Source of the DNA: Clostridiaceae bacterium
Lineage (GTDB): Bacteria; Bacillota; Clostridia; Peptostreptococcales; Natronincolaceae
DNA length: 40,495 nucleotides
NCBI GenBank assembly: GCA_020832135.1
Contig: JAFIFG010000134.1
Span: forward strand, 1-40,495
Reading direction: 5' to 3'
This document shows positions 26,137-33,844 of this stretch, piece by piece; the stretch's first letter is position 1; the number at the start of each line of letters is the position of its first letter. The notes under the pieces are model-generated. The model was not told where the DNA came from. It made no database searches and saw nothing but the letters and a program-made list of their open reading frames with translations. The position numbers and the translations under genes were made by a program.

Positions 26137-26406
26137 TTATACGGTATGCATTGTGTTAAATATATCTTCATGTTGAATCTTAATGGTAACTCCTATTTCA
26201 TTGCCTGCCATTTGAAGTTCTTGCTTTAACTCCTTAAATCCTAAAGACATTTCCTTTAGATCTACCAACATCATCATAGCAAAGTAGTCTTGAAGTAGGG
26301 TTTGGTTTATATCTAAAACATTTACATTGTTTTTTTTCAATATAGAAGTAACCCCATGAATAATACCAATTTTGTCGTCACCTATTACGGTAATAAATGC
26401 CTTCAT
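26137..26406 (-). CDS. ACT-domain protein (UPF0237)
   Basis: 89 aa, a single ACT domain (M-K-A-F-I-T-V-I-G-D-D-K-I-G-I-I) of the UPF0237 type. ACT domains bind small ligands, most often amino acids, and act as allosteric sensors. It is the first gene after the glycine riboswitch and precedes UPF0210. A plausible model is an amino-acid sensor or partner for UPF0210; that is inference. The ATG at 26406 follows AGGAGAG. Confidence 0.93.
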   Translation of the reverse strand: MKAFITVIGDDKIGIIHGVTSILKKNNVNVLDINQTLLQDYFAMMMLVDLKEMSLGFKELKQELQMAGNEIGVTIKIQHEDIFNTMHTV

Positions 26407-26441
26407 TCACAATCTCTCCTTTTCATTTAATGATAAAGTTT

Positions 26442-26480
26442 ACAAAAATAGAAAAGAGGCTAAATAAAAAATTAGCCTCT
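26442..26480 (-). terminator. Terminator between glycine riboswitch and ACT gene
   Basis: On the minus strand AGAGGCTAA (26480-26472), an 8-nt loop and TTAGCCTCT (26463-26455) are followed by TTTCTATTTTTG. It lies about 95 nt after the aptamer and 36 nt before the ACT start, the right place for a transcription-control expression platform. Confidence 0.85.
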
Positions 26481-26576
26481 AAGTTACGAAGATTTTAATG
26501 CAAAAGAAAATAAGCCAAACATACTATATGGCATTGTTGTACAATGTATGTTTTATATGCTTTTTTATGCATAAAA

Positions 26577-26662
26577 TCCCCTGTCCTTTTACCTGAGAGT
26601 TTCACCAATGTTATTGGCTTTCCCCTTCGGTGCTCCTTTGAGTCTCTCCAGAGGCTCGTCCC
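26577..26662 (-). ncRNA. Glycine riboswitch (single aptamer)
   Basis: Read on the minus strand: CCTCTGGAGAGA, then AAAGGAGCACCGAAGGGG, a short variable stem, GGTGAAACTCTCAGG and TAAAAGGACAGG. These are the conserved core blocks of the glycine (gcvT) aptamer. P1 is CCTCTG with CAGGGG. I see one aptamer, not the usual tandem. The flanking sequence up to the terminator could form a ghost partner helix. It is followed by the terminator at 26455-26480, consistent with a glycine-ON switch for ACT-UPF0210. Confidence 0.93.
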
Positions 26663-26730
26663 ATAACGGTTTATTACTATATTCCGCTATCTTCATCCGA
26701 TTTTATTTAATTTTTAAAGGAATAATGTAA

Positions 26731-26760
26731 ATTGTAACATAATTATAGCCTATAAATCAA
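26731..26760 (-). promoter_or_regulatory. Possible sigma-A promoter for the glycine riboswitch unit
   Basis: On the minus strand TTGATT (26760-26755) and TACAAT (26736-26731) are separated by 18 bp, placing the start about 60 nt before the aptamer. An alternative TATAAT lies within the spacer region. Confidence 0.5.
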
Positions 26761-26872
26761 TTATAAATTTTGCGAAAAATTAAAATATACGATAATACTA
26801 TCTAAATCATTAACGGCTTTAAAACCTATTGCAATGATAAATCCGGAAAATTAAACAAGTTGAGATGATTAC

Positions 26873-28414
26873 TTAGTAATTATAGAATTTTTTCAGGGGC
26901 TTTAAGGCAGGGCCCTCTATAATGTCTCCATCACAGCTAAAACGAGAGCCATGGCAGGGACAATCCCAAGAGGTTTCAGCATCATTCCACTTTAGTTCAC
27001 ATCCCATATGTGTACAAGTAATATCAACTAAGTGAAGATTGTTTTTTTTATCTCGATAAGCACCGATTTTCTGTCCATCTATTTCAATTACCTTACCTTC
27101 ACCTGGCTTTACATCTCTTTCTAGGGAGGAGGGGAGAAGTTTTCCAGATACAAAGTTTAATGCCACATCTGCATTTTGTACGATAAAATTTACAGCAGAT
27201 GCTGTAGCATTAAATCTTGAAGGGTTATACACATCAGCCCAGGGACTTTCGCCTTTTAAGATAAAGTCTTTTAGCATCATTGCTGATACAGTGCTGTTGG
27301 TCATACCCCATTTGCAAAAACCTGTTGCTACATATATATTGGGGGTAGAGGCTGTAAGTCGTCCTATATAAGGAATACCGTCCATCGTCATACAGTCCTG
27401 GGTAGACCATCTATATAGTACATCCTGTACTTGAAAAACATCGGATGCAAAATTATTTAAGTTTTCATAATGCACTGATGTATTGTTACCATGTCCTGTT
27501 TTGTGGTGCTCCCCTCCTACTAATATGAGTTCACCACCTTCGAATTTTTGAGAACGAAGGGAACGGGTAGGGTTTTCAGCATTAATAAACATGCCTTCTG
27601 GGAACGATTCTTGGATCTTTACACCTAAAATATAAGATCTTTCATTATAAATCCTGGCAAAATATAGACCTGGTAGATCATAGAAGGGAAAATGCGATGC
27701 GATAATTATGTTTTTAGCAACAACCTTCTTTCCATCACCGGTAATTACTGCCGTAGGATTTTTATCATGAATATCCACAGCCTTTGTTCCTTCGAAAATA
27801 TAGCTACCATCACCTGGGATTTCTTTTGCTAGGTGAAGTAAATATTTACGAGGATGAAATTGAGCTTGATCATTAAAACGAACAGCTGCATCGACTTTAA
27901 AAGGTAAAGGGACCTCTTCTTTATATTCAGCCTTTATACCTAATTCATAAGCGGCTCTAGTTTCATTGATGATTTGCTTCACATAGTTTTGTGATTGAGT
28001 ATATACATAGGCTGGACGCCAATGAAAATCGCAGGAAATATTTTTTTCTTTGATTAAACTAGCAATCATTTGTACGGCACTTTCGTTAGCTTCAGCATAT
28101 TGTTGAGCTTTTTCTACACCCATTTGAGTTCTTAATTTATCATATATAAGACCATGTTGAGATGTTATTTTAGCCGTAGTGTGTCCTGTTGTGCCTTGAA
28201 GTATCTTATCGGCCTCTAGAATTGCTACCTTTAAACCTTCGTTTTTTAGGAGATAACCCGTAGTCACACCCGTCATACCTCCCCCTATAATAGCAACATC
28301 TACATGAATGTCTTCCTTTAATGATAAATAATTTGTCTGTTCTGTAGAATCCAACCAATAGGATTGAGGATTTACAGAAAGAATATTGATCTTATTATAC
28401 TTTTCATCCGCCAT
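26873..28414 (-). CDS. FAD-dependent oxidoreductase with C-terminal Rieske [2Fe-2S] domain (YhfW-like)
   Basis: 513 aa. An N-terminal dinucleotide fold with V-A-I-I-G-G-G-M-T-G begins the D-amino-acid-oxidase-like FAD domain (about 35-395). The C-terminal ~85 residues are a Rieske domain with C467-x-H469 and C485-x2-H488, plus C472 and C487 for the usual disulfide. The size and architecture match B. subtilis YhfW. The substrate is unknown; reaction chemistry would be flavin oxidation with electron transfer to the iron-sulfur centre. ATG 28414 has a strong AGGAGG site. It is a single gene; the leader contains a 13-bp inverted repeat. Confidence 0.9.
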   Translation of the reverse strand: MADEKYNKINILSVNPQSYWLDSTEQTNYLSLKEDIHVDVAIIGGGMTGVTTGYLLKNEGLKVAILEADKILQGTTGHTTAKITSQHGLIYDKLRTQMGVEKAQQYAEANESAVQMIASLIKEKNISCDFHWRPAYVYTQSQNYVKQIINETRAAYELGIKAEYKEEVPLPFKVDAAVRFNDQAQFHPRKYLLHLAKEIPGDGSYIFEGTKAVDIHDKNPTAVITGDGKKVVAKNIIIASHFPFYDLPGLYFARIYNERSYILGVKIQESFPEGMFINAENPTRSLRSQKFEGGELILVGGEHHKTGHGNNTSVHYENLNNFASDVFQVQDVLYRWSTQDCMTMDGIPYIGRLTASTPNIYVATGFCKWGMTNSTVSAMMLKDFILKGESPWADVYNPSRFNATASAVNFIVQNADVALNFVSGKLLPSSLERDVKPGEGKVIEIDGQKIGAYRDKKNNLHLVDITCTHMGCELKWNDAETSWDCPCHGSRFSCDGDIIEGPALKPLKKFYNY

Positions 28415-28468
28415 AAGTGAAACCTCCTATTAAATACAAAAGAAATTAGACTTCTTTTAATTTTTCCT

Positions 28469-28497
28469 TTTTTAAATAGAACTATTCTATTTAAAAA
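28469..28497. repeat. 13-bp perfect inverted repeat in the divergent Rieske/glnS region
   Basis: TTTTTAAATAGAA and TTCTATTTAAAAA flank a 3-nt centre. They lie 55 nt upstream of the minus-strand Rieske gene and 127 nt upstream of glnS. An operator or a hairpin in the Rieske gene leader is possible. I found no T-box motif before glnS. Confidence 0.55.
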
Positions 28498-28623
28498 TAA
28501 CTTATTATTGTTATAGAAAGTTTTTAAATTCCCCATAATACATGGAAAAAAACTAAAATTTATGATATATTTATTTAAATATAGAGGATAATACATAACA
28601 AAGTAACAAGGAAGGAGAGCATA

Positions 28624-30282
28624 ATGGAGAATAAACCTAGCACATCAAATTTTATTAAAAATATAGTAATACAAGACTTGCAATCAGGTAAACATGATGA
28701 AATTATTACTCGTTTTCCACCAGAACCAAACGGCTATTTACATATAGGGCATGCAAAATCCATTGTATTAAATTTTGAGTTGGCAGATGAATTTAAGGGA
28801 ACAACCCATCTGAGGTTTGATGACACAAACCCAACCAAAGAAGAAACGGAGTATGTTGAGTCTATTAAAGAAGATGTAAAATGGCTGGGATTTGATTGGG
28901 AGAAACTATTTTTTGCATCTGATTATTTTGAAGAAATGTACAATAGAGCTGTTCTTTTAATAAAAAAAGGGAAGGCTTTTGTATGTGATTTATCGGCAGA
29001 AGAAATTAGGGAATATAGGGGCACATTAACAAAGCCTGGTAAGGAGAGTCCCTATAGAGATAGACCAACAGAGGAAAATCTTGACTTGTTTCAACGAATG
29101 AAAAATGGTGAGTTCCAAGATGGAGAAAAGGTTCTGAGGGCAAAAATCGATATGTCTTCTCCAAATTTAAATATGAGGGATCCTGTAATTTATAGGATAG
29201 TACATGCTAGTCATCATAACACTGGAGATAAATGGTGTATTTATCCGATGTATGACTATGCACATCCTTTAGAAGATGCAATAGAAGGGATCACACATTC
29301 TATTTGTACTCTGGAGTTTGAAGATCATAGGCCTCTGTATGATTGGGTAGTTAGAGAATGTGAAATGGAGAGCCAACCTCAACAAATTGAATTTGCAAGA
29401 TTGAATTTAACCAATACAGTAATGAGCAAGAGAAAACTAAAGCAGTTAGTGGATGAAGGTATTGCAGATGGTTGGGATGATCCTCGTATGCCTACCATTG
29501 CAGGGTTAAGGAGAAGAGGGTATACCCCTGAAGCCATAAGAAATTTCTGTAGAGAAATAGGAGTTGCCAAAAGTCATAGTGTAGTAGATGCTCAAATGTT
29601 AGAGCATTTCATAAGAGAAGATTTAAATATTAAGGCACCAAGAACTATGGCTGTTTTAAAACCACTTAAGATAGTGATAACCAACTATCCTGAAGGAGAA
29701 GTGGAGATGCTGGAAGGGGAAAATAATCCTGATGACCCTTCTATGGGCACCAGACAAATTCCATTTTCACGTGAAATATATGTTGAACAGGAGGATTTCA
29801 TGGAAAATCCACCGAAGAAATACTTTAGATTGTTTCCTGGGAATGAAGTTCGCTTAAAACATGCATATTTTATTAAATGTAATGAAGTTATTAAGGACGA
29901 AAATGGAGATGTAGTAGAACTTCACTGTACCTATGACCCAGAGACTAAAAGTGGCACTGGTTTTACAGGAAGAAAAGTAAAGGGAACACTTCATTGGGTG
30001 GATGCTAAACATGCTGTGCCTGCGGAGTTTAGATTATACGAGCCATTAATTCTAGATGAGGAAGAAGAAGAGGGAAAAACCTTCCTACAACAAATTAATC
30101 CTAACTCTTTAGAGATACTACAAGGGTTTGTAGAACCAACTATGAAGGATGCGAAAATAGAGGATAAGTATCAATTATTTAGACATGGTTACTTTAATGT
30201 AGATAAAAAACACGCTACTTCTGATAGATTAGTCTTTAATAGAATTGTATCTTTAAAGAGTTCTTTTAAGATTAATAAATAA
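28624..30282 (+). CDS. glnS: Glutaminyl-tRNA synthetase
   Basis: 552 aa class I synthetase. [13 protein letters not shown] gives the HIGH motif at 40-43, and V-M-S-K-R-K-L at 266-272 is the KMSKS equivalent typical of Gln[16 protein letters not shown] and the two C-terminal anticodon-binding beta-barrels (about 340-545) distinguish it from bacterial GluRS. It charges tRNA-Gln directly. Many low-GC Gram-positives lack GlnRS and use the GatCAB transamidation route; clostridial GlnRS is usually explained by ancient transfer. The gene is monocistronic, with GGAAGGAG before the ATG and a strong terminator after. Confidence 0.97.
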   Translation: MENKPSTSNFIKNIVIQDLQSGKHDEIITRFPPEPNGYLHIGHAKSIVLNFELADEFKGTTHLRFDDTNPTKEETEYVESIKEDVKWLGFDWEKLFFASDYFEEMYNRAVLLIKKGKAFVCDLSAEEIREYRGTLTKPGKESPYRDRPTEENLDLFQRMKNGEFQDGEKVLRAKIDMSSPNLNMRDPVIYRIVHASHHNTGDKWCIYPMYDYAHPLEDAIEGITHSICTLEFEDHRPLYDWVVRECEMESQPQQIEFARLNLTNTVMSKRKLKQLVDEGIADGWDDPRMPTIAGLRRRGYTPEAIRNFCREIGVAKSHSVVDAQMLEHFIREDLNIKAPRTMAVLKPLKIVITNYPEGEVEMLEGENNPDDPSMGTRQIPFSREIYVEQEDFMENPPKKYFRLFPGNEVRLKHAYFIKCNEVIKDENGDVVELHCTYDPETKSGTGFTGRKVKGTLHWVDAKHAVPAEFRLYEPLILDEEEEEGKTFLQQINPNSLEILQGFVEPTMKDAKIEDKYQLFRHGYFNVDKKHATSDRLVFNRIVSLKSSFKINK

Positions 30283-30308
30283 AATAAATAAATATATATA
30301 TATAGTAC

Positions 30309-30363
30309 AACTGCTACTATTGTAAGATTCCTTAGGAAAAACTATAATAGTAGCAGTTTTTTT
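30309..30363 (+). terminator. Intrinsic terminator of glnS
   Basis: AACTGCTACTATT (30309-30321) pairs with AATAGTAGCAGTT (30346-30358), followed by a run of T. Confidence 0.95.
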
Positions 30364-30734
30364 ATGAATAGAAAATGATAATAATTTAACAATCAAGTTT
30401 TAATAAAATGCATACTGTCAATAAATTAACTAAGGTAAATAGCTAGAAATAGTGCTTATGGAGATGAGTTTTTTTCCAAATGATCTATAAATATATAAAA
30501 AAGAAATGAAAATTAAAAAAATTTGTTAAATTAAAAATTTAATAGAGGTTTTTTAGTGATAAATTGAAATTAGAATAATAAAATTGTTTCAATGCAGAAC
30601 ACTGTTGCAAAAAAAAAATAAGAATGTACTAAAAAGGAACAAAAACTTCGTAAATACATTAACAATATTCAAAATATTCAAATTAAATCTACAATATAAG
30701 GGGATGAGGATTGAATTTATCAAAAAAAGAATTG
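30364..30734 (+). other. AT-rich gene-free region upstream of the alcohol dehydrogenase promoter
   Basis: A 65-codon open frame over 30584-30781 has no ribosome site and runs through the sigma-54 promoter, so I treat it as non-coding. The only notable element is the imperfect dyad TGCAGAACACTGTTGCA at 30593-30609, about 140 bp upstream of the -24 element. It could be an activator site, but the symmetry is weak. Confidence 0.45.
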
Positions 30735-30751
30735 TTGGCATGGGATTTGCT
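30735..30751 (+). promoter_or_regulatory. Sigma-54 (-24/-12) promoter of the alcohol dehydrogenase gene
   Basis: TTGGCATGGGATTTGCT is nearly perfect against TTGGCAC-N5-TTGCT. The GG at 30737-30738 and GC at 30749-30750 are exactly 12 bp apart. It lies about 50 nt before the ATG, leaving a leader of about 40 nt. Confidence 0.88.
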
Positions 30752-30802
30752 CTAGTATATAAACAAGTTAGAATTTTCTAAAAATAAAAAGGGGGAAATA
30801 AT

Positions 30803-31963
30803 ATGTCTACAAATCAAGTGTATAGCTATTTTATGCCAACAGTTAACTTAATGGGGCCCGGGGCTGTGAAGGAAGTAGGAATTCAAGCTAAAAGCTTAGG
30901 TGCTACAAAAGTACTAATCGTAACTGATAAATTTTTAAATGAAGTAGGAATGGCAAAGGATGTTAAGGAAATTATTGAAGCTGAAGGGTTAAGTGTTGTA
31001 ATATTTGATGGAGCACAACCTAACCCTACTGATAAAAACGTTGAAGATGGGTTGAAGGTTTTAAAAGATGAAAAATGTGATTTAATTGTTTCTTTGGGTG
31101 GAGGTTCCTCCCATGATTGTGCAAAAGGTATTGGTATTGTAGCAGGTAATGGGGGAAATATTAGAGATTATGCAGGGGTCGATCAAAGTACTAAGCCAAT
31201 GACACCACTTATTGCAGTTAATACAACTGCTGGTACCGCCAGTGAAATGACAAGATTCTGTATCATCACAAATACATCCACTAAGGTTAAGATGGCTATT
31301 GTTGATTGGAGATGTACTGCAAACGTTTCTATCAATGACCCAGTACTAATGATGAAAAAGCCTCCAAGCTTAACGGCGGCTACAGGAATGGATGCTTTAA
31401 CCCATGCGGTAGAAGCATATGTATCTACTATTGCGACACCTGTAACAGATTCGGCAGCACTTATGGCTATTAAACTTATTGGTGAAAACTTAAGAAATGC
31501 TGTTGCTAACGGTGATAACTTTGAAGCTAGAAATAATATGGCTTATGCTCAATTCTTAGGTGGTATGGCCTTTAACAATGCAAGTTTAGGGTATGTTCAT
31601 GCGATGGCTCATCAACTTGGTGGATTCTACGACCTGCCACATGGAGTATGTAATGCTATTTTATTACCACATGTAGAAAAATTTAATTTAATTAGCAATC
31701 CTCAAAGATTAGCTGATATTGCAGTGGCGATGGGAGAAAATATTGATGGATTATCAGTTAGGGAAGCTGCTGATAAAGCATTAGATGCTATTGTTAAATT
31801 ATCTGAAGATATTGGTATACCATCAGGGTTGGCAGAATTGGGAGTTAAGGAAAAAGATTTTGAGGTTATGGCTAAAAATGCTATGGCAGATGCATGTAGC
31901 TTAACGAACCCAAGAACTGCAACCTTGGAGGATGTTATTCAAATATTTAAGAACGCGCTGTAA
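30803..31963 (+). CDS. Iron-containing (group III) alcohol dehydrogenase
   Basis: 386 aa. The NAD-binding S-L-G-G-G-S-S-H-D-C-A-K is at 97-108. The metal ligands D197 and H201 lie in G-M-D-A-L-T-H-A-V-E-A-Y, with H266 and H280 in H-A-M-A-H-Q-L-G-G-F-Y-D-L-P-H-G. The family reduces aldehydes to alcohols (ethanol, butanol, 1,3-propanediol) or the reverse. The sequence is closest to the DhaT/methanol-dehydrogenase-like branch. A near-consensus sigma-54 promoter lies 50 nt upstream, so it is probably induced by an enhancer-binding activator not adjacent to it. The ribosome site is AAAGGGGG. It is flanked by terminators and so monocistronic. Confidence 0.94.
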   Translation: MSTNQVYSYFMPTVNLMGPGAVKEVGIQAKSLGATKVLIVTDKFLNEVGMAKDVKEIIEAEGLSVVIFDGAQPNPTDKNVEDGLKVLKDEKCDLIVSLGGGSSHDCAKGIGIVAGNGGNIRDYAGVDQSTKPMTPLIAVNTTAGTASEMTRFCIITNTSTKVKMAIVDWRCTANVSINDPVLMMKKPPSLTAATGMDALTHAVEAYVSTIATPVTDSAALMAIKLIGENLRNAVANGDNFEARNNMAYAQFLGGMAFNNASLGYVHAMAHQLGGFYDLPHGVCNAILLPHVEKFNLISNPQRLADIAVAMGENIDGLSVREAADKALDAIVKLSEDIGIPSGLAELGVKEKDFEVMAKNAMADACSLTNPRTATLEDVIQIFKNAL

Positions 31964-31980
31964 TACATCTATAAAAAATG

Positions 31981-32017
31981 AAGGCCTGCTATCATTTAGG
32001 ATAGTGGGTCTTTGTTT
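31981..32017 (+). terminator. Intrinsic terminator of the alcohol dehydrogenase gene
   Basis: AAGGCCTGCTATC (31981-31993) and GATAGTGGGTCTT (32000-32012) form a 13-bp stem with three G-U pairs, followed by TGTTTT. Confidence 0.82.
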
Positions 32018-32052
32018 TACATATATTTCTTCTATAAACTTCATTTTCTGTT

Positions 32053-32090
32053 TAGTATAATGAAAGTTGCTTTGAAAGCAAATTATACTA
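32053..32090 (+). promoter_or_regulatory. Nested dyad overlapping a TATAAT box
   Basis: TAGTATAAT (32053-32061) is mirrored by ATTATACTA (32082-32090), enclosing TTGCTTTGAAAGCAA (32067-32081), itself a perfect palindrome. TATAAT at 32056-32061 could be the -10 of the next gene. The dyad could be an operator or a 5' UTR hairpin. Confidence 0.5.
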
Positions 32091-32111
32091 ATATAGAAGG
32101 GAATTATTGTC

Positions 32112-33116
32112 ATGAGAGATAGAAAGGGTATGATTGGTATCATTAGCCTTGTGGTTTTAAGTGGGGTTCTCTCTACATATATGCTCTTAAATGAAGAAAC
32201 TATAAATTTAACAGAGGATTTAGAGTTGTATAGGAAGGAGCCTGTTGTATTGTTTTCTATTAATGATATGATAGGTGTTCCTACAGATATAGTTGAAAAA
32301 GAAGAAACGTTATCTACAGCGGAAGCACACATAGAGGAGATTGATCTACCAGAAGAAGGTGTTTTATCTAGTGAGGAAACATTAGAGCAGCAGAAGACGA
32401 GAGTAGAGGAAAAAACAGAACAACCAAATAATAAGGGAATGTTTACAGAAAATAGTCAAAGTCTGCAAGGGTACTTAAATCAATATGTACTAGACACCAT
32501 AAAGATCTACGATATTGGGAGGACAACCTACCCCTATTTATTGAATGAGGACTATGAAAATTATAATGGTGTTACGGAGGACTTATATTACAAAGGGAAT
32601 CTTCTTCTTAAGGCACATCCCAGTGGAAATAGAGCAAATCACTGTTCGGGGATTACTTTTGAAGTTTTTTATAAAGCTATGAAGCAAAGAAATCGATATG
32701 CAGGTATACAACCGGATGATTTTAATAGCATGAACTGGGAAGAGTTGTTTGATTTCGTACTTACTTGGTATGCTGCAACTGGCCCTAAGAAAAATAGTAA
32801 TATTTCTATAGCAGTAGAAAAATATGGTGTAGGAAAGTCTATAGACAGGCTACAGGATGCAAGACCAGGGGATTTTATAGATATTAGCAGAGAAAATGGT
32901 ACGGGACATACAATGGTGTTTTTAGACTGGGTTAAAGAAGGTAATAAAATAATAGGACTTAAGTATTGGTCTAGTCAACAATCCACCAACGGTATTAATT
33001 ACAACAAAGAATACTTTAATGTAAGAGATGGTAAAGGAAATAAGTATGGTAATGTTATGATAGATAGGGTTTATATAGCAAGAATACTACCAATAAATCA
33101 ATATAGTAGCTTTTAA
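32112..33116 (+). CDS. Predicted secreted or anchored hydrolase with Cys/His pair (NlpC/P60- or CHAP-like?)
   Basis: 334 aa, family not firmly recognised. Basic M-R-D-R-K-G followed by a hydrophobic helix (about 9-27) suggests a signal or membrane anchor. An acidic, low-complexity stalk (about 30-110, rich in E, T and Q) follows, then a globular domain (about 120-334). In it C178 sits in N-H-C-S-G-I-T-F-E-V-F-Y and H266 in G-T-G-H-T-M-V-F-L-D-W, with A-R-P-G-D-F before it. A Cys at a helix start, P-G-D-F-I and a strand-borne H resemble NlpC/P60 or CHAP cysteine peptidases/amidases, which cut cell wall. This is inference from pattern only. It is monocistronic, bounded by terminator hairpins. 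Confidence 0.65.
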   Translation: MRDRKGMIGIISLVVLSGVLSTYMLLNEETINLTEDLELYRKEPVVLFSINDMIGVPTDIVEKEETLSTAEAHIEEIDLPEEGVLSSEETLEQQKTRVEEKTEQPNNKGMFTENSQSLQGYLNQYVLDTIKIYDIGRTTYPYLLNEDYENYNGVTEDLYYKGNLLLKAHPSGNRANHCSGITFEVFYKAMKQRNRYAGIQPDDFNSMNWEELFDFVLTWYAATGPKKNSNISIAVEKYGVGKSIDRLQDARPGDFIDISRENGTGHTMVFLDWVKEGNKIIGLKYWSSQQSTNGINYNKEYFNVRDGKGNKYGNVMIDRVYIARILPINQYSSF

Positions 33117-33124
33117 TAAGAGTA

Positions 33125-33167
33125 AGTCTACACCTTCTATAGCTTAAGGATATAGAAGGTGTAGACT
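33125..33167. terminator. 17-bp perfect hairpin between converging genes
   Basis: AGTCTACACCTTCTATA (33125-33141) and its exact reverse complement (33151-33167) flank a 9-nt loop. There is no T tract on the plus strand. It lies between the hydrolase gene and the converging 65-codon ORF, so it probably stops or stabilises both transcripts. Confidence 0.65.
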
Positions 33168-33231
33168 CCAAACAAATATATTGAAAATTCTGTATATTTT
33201 TCATAAAATCCAATGCTACTATAATTTGCTT

Positions 33232-33429
33232 TTAAAATTTTAGTTCGTCCTCCCTTGGACCCATGCCCCAAAAATTCAAGTTACAACCGGTGTTGTATAA
33301 ATTTTCTTCCATAACACAAGTGTTGCTAATTTTTCCATCATTTTTTATAAGTACAAGTTTTTGACTATAAGTAGGAAGAGCTTCTTTTGTATGTTTTCTT
33401 GATGTTACATTCGCCTTTTGTGTTAACAT
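33232..33429 (-). CDS. T-box-controlled 65-aa ORF of unknown function
   Basis: 65 aa, no family recognised. Basic N-terminal half (T-Q-K-A-N-V-T-S-R-K-H-T-K), a K-L-V-L-I-K-N-D-G-K strand-like stretch, then C38 and C48 and an aromatic, glycine-containing tail ending P-R-E-D-E-L-K-F. There is no signal peptide or membrane helix. The ATG at 33429 follows a near-perfect AGGAGGTGA (33443-33435). An alternative ATG at 33433 would give a 22-residue peptide in another frame, with poorer spacing. It is the only ORF between the T-box terminator and the converging hairpin. It could be a small regulator, by analogy with T-box-controlled anti-TRAP in Bacillus, but it has no CxxC zinc motifs. Alternatively it is a remnant of a longer gene. 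Confidence 0.6.
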   Translation of the reverse strand: MLTQKANVTSRKHTKEALPTYSQKLVLIKNDGKISNTCVMEENLYNTGCNLNFWGMGPREDELKF

Positions 33430-33460
33430 TCATTTCACCTCCTAATCAAAAAAATACAAA

Positions 33461-33715
33461 ATCTCGCCCTAAAAATAATATTTAAAGGACGAGATATTAC
33501 CCGCGGTACCACCTTTGTTACATCTTAATATTAAAAGATGTCTCTCTTTGGCTATAAAAAACCTTCAGTCGATATCGAGACTAAACGGTATCTACTACTT
33601 ATATAATCCTTCATAGACACTACTCAGGAGTGATTTGTATTTTATCTACAGTATCGGTTCCCAGCTAAATCCGACTCTCTATAACTGTATAAATAAAACA
33701 CCGTCCCCATCAAAG
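33461..33715 (-). ncRNA. T-box leader with terminator
   Basis: On the minus strand the T-box AAAGGTGGTACCGCGG is at 33516-33501. It is followed by the terminator stem ATCTCGTCCT...(GGGCGAGAT), complement 33495-33461, and a T-rich tail. Upstream is a Stem I with AGAGAGTCGG, a CTGGGAACCGA distal segment and the conserved TCCTGAGTAG after the specifier region. A candidate specifier is ATC (Ile) at complement 33634-33632, chosen by its position before A-C-TCC-TGAGTAG; TAC just upstream is an alternative. Uncharged tRNA should stabilise the antiterminator and allow expression of the downstream 65-codon ORF. Confidence 0.92.
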
Positions 33716-33768
33716 CTTAAGCTATATTTAAATTTTTAAATAAAAAATTAAATTATTAGTTAATAAGT

Positions 33769-33798
33769 ATTATATCAGGTGGACTAATTACATGTCAA
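33769..33798 (-). promoter_or_regulatory. Consensus sigma-A promoter of the T-box transcript
   Basis: On the minus strand TTGACA (33798-33793) and TATAAT (33774-33769) are separated by 18 bp. Both hexamers are perfect, and the start would fall about 40-50 nt before Stem I. The T-box unit therefore has its own promoter, independent of metA. Confidence 0.8.
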
Positions 33799-33844
33799 TA
33801 CAATTTTCAAAATAAATAAAATATTTAATTAAATAAAAAAGGAA

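Noticed and set aside
28415-28623. T-box before glnS
   Set aside because: No AAGGTGG-ACCGCGG element or antiterminator is present in the leader.
30593-30610. GCAGAACACTGTTGCA as a second sigma-54 promoter
   Set aside because: The required GG twelve bases before the GC is absent.
30584-30781. 65-aa ORF before the alcohol dehydrogenase gene
   Set aside because: Lysine/asparagine-rich low-complexity translation, no ribosome site, and it runs across the sigma-54 promoter.
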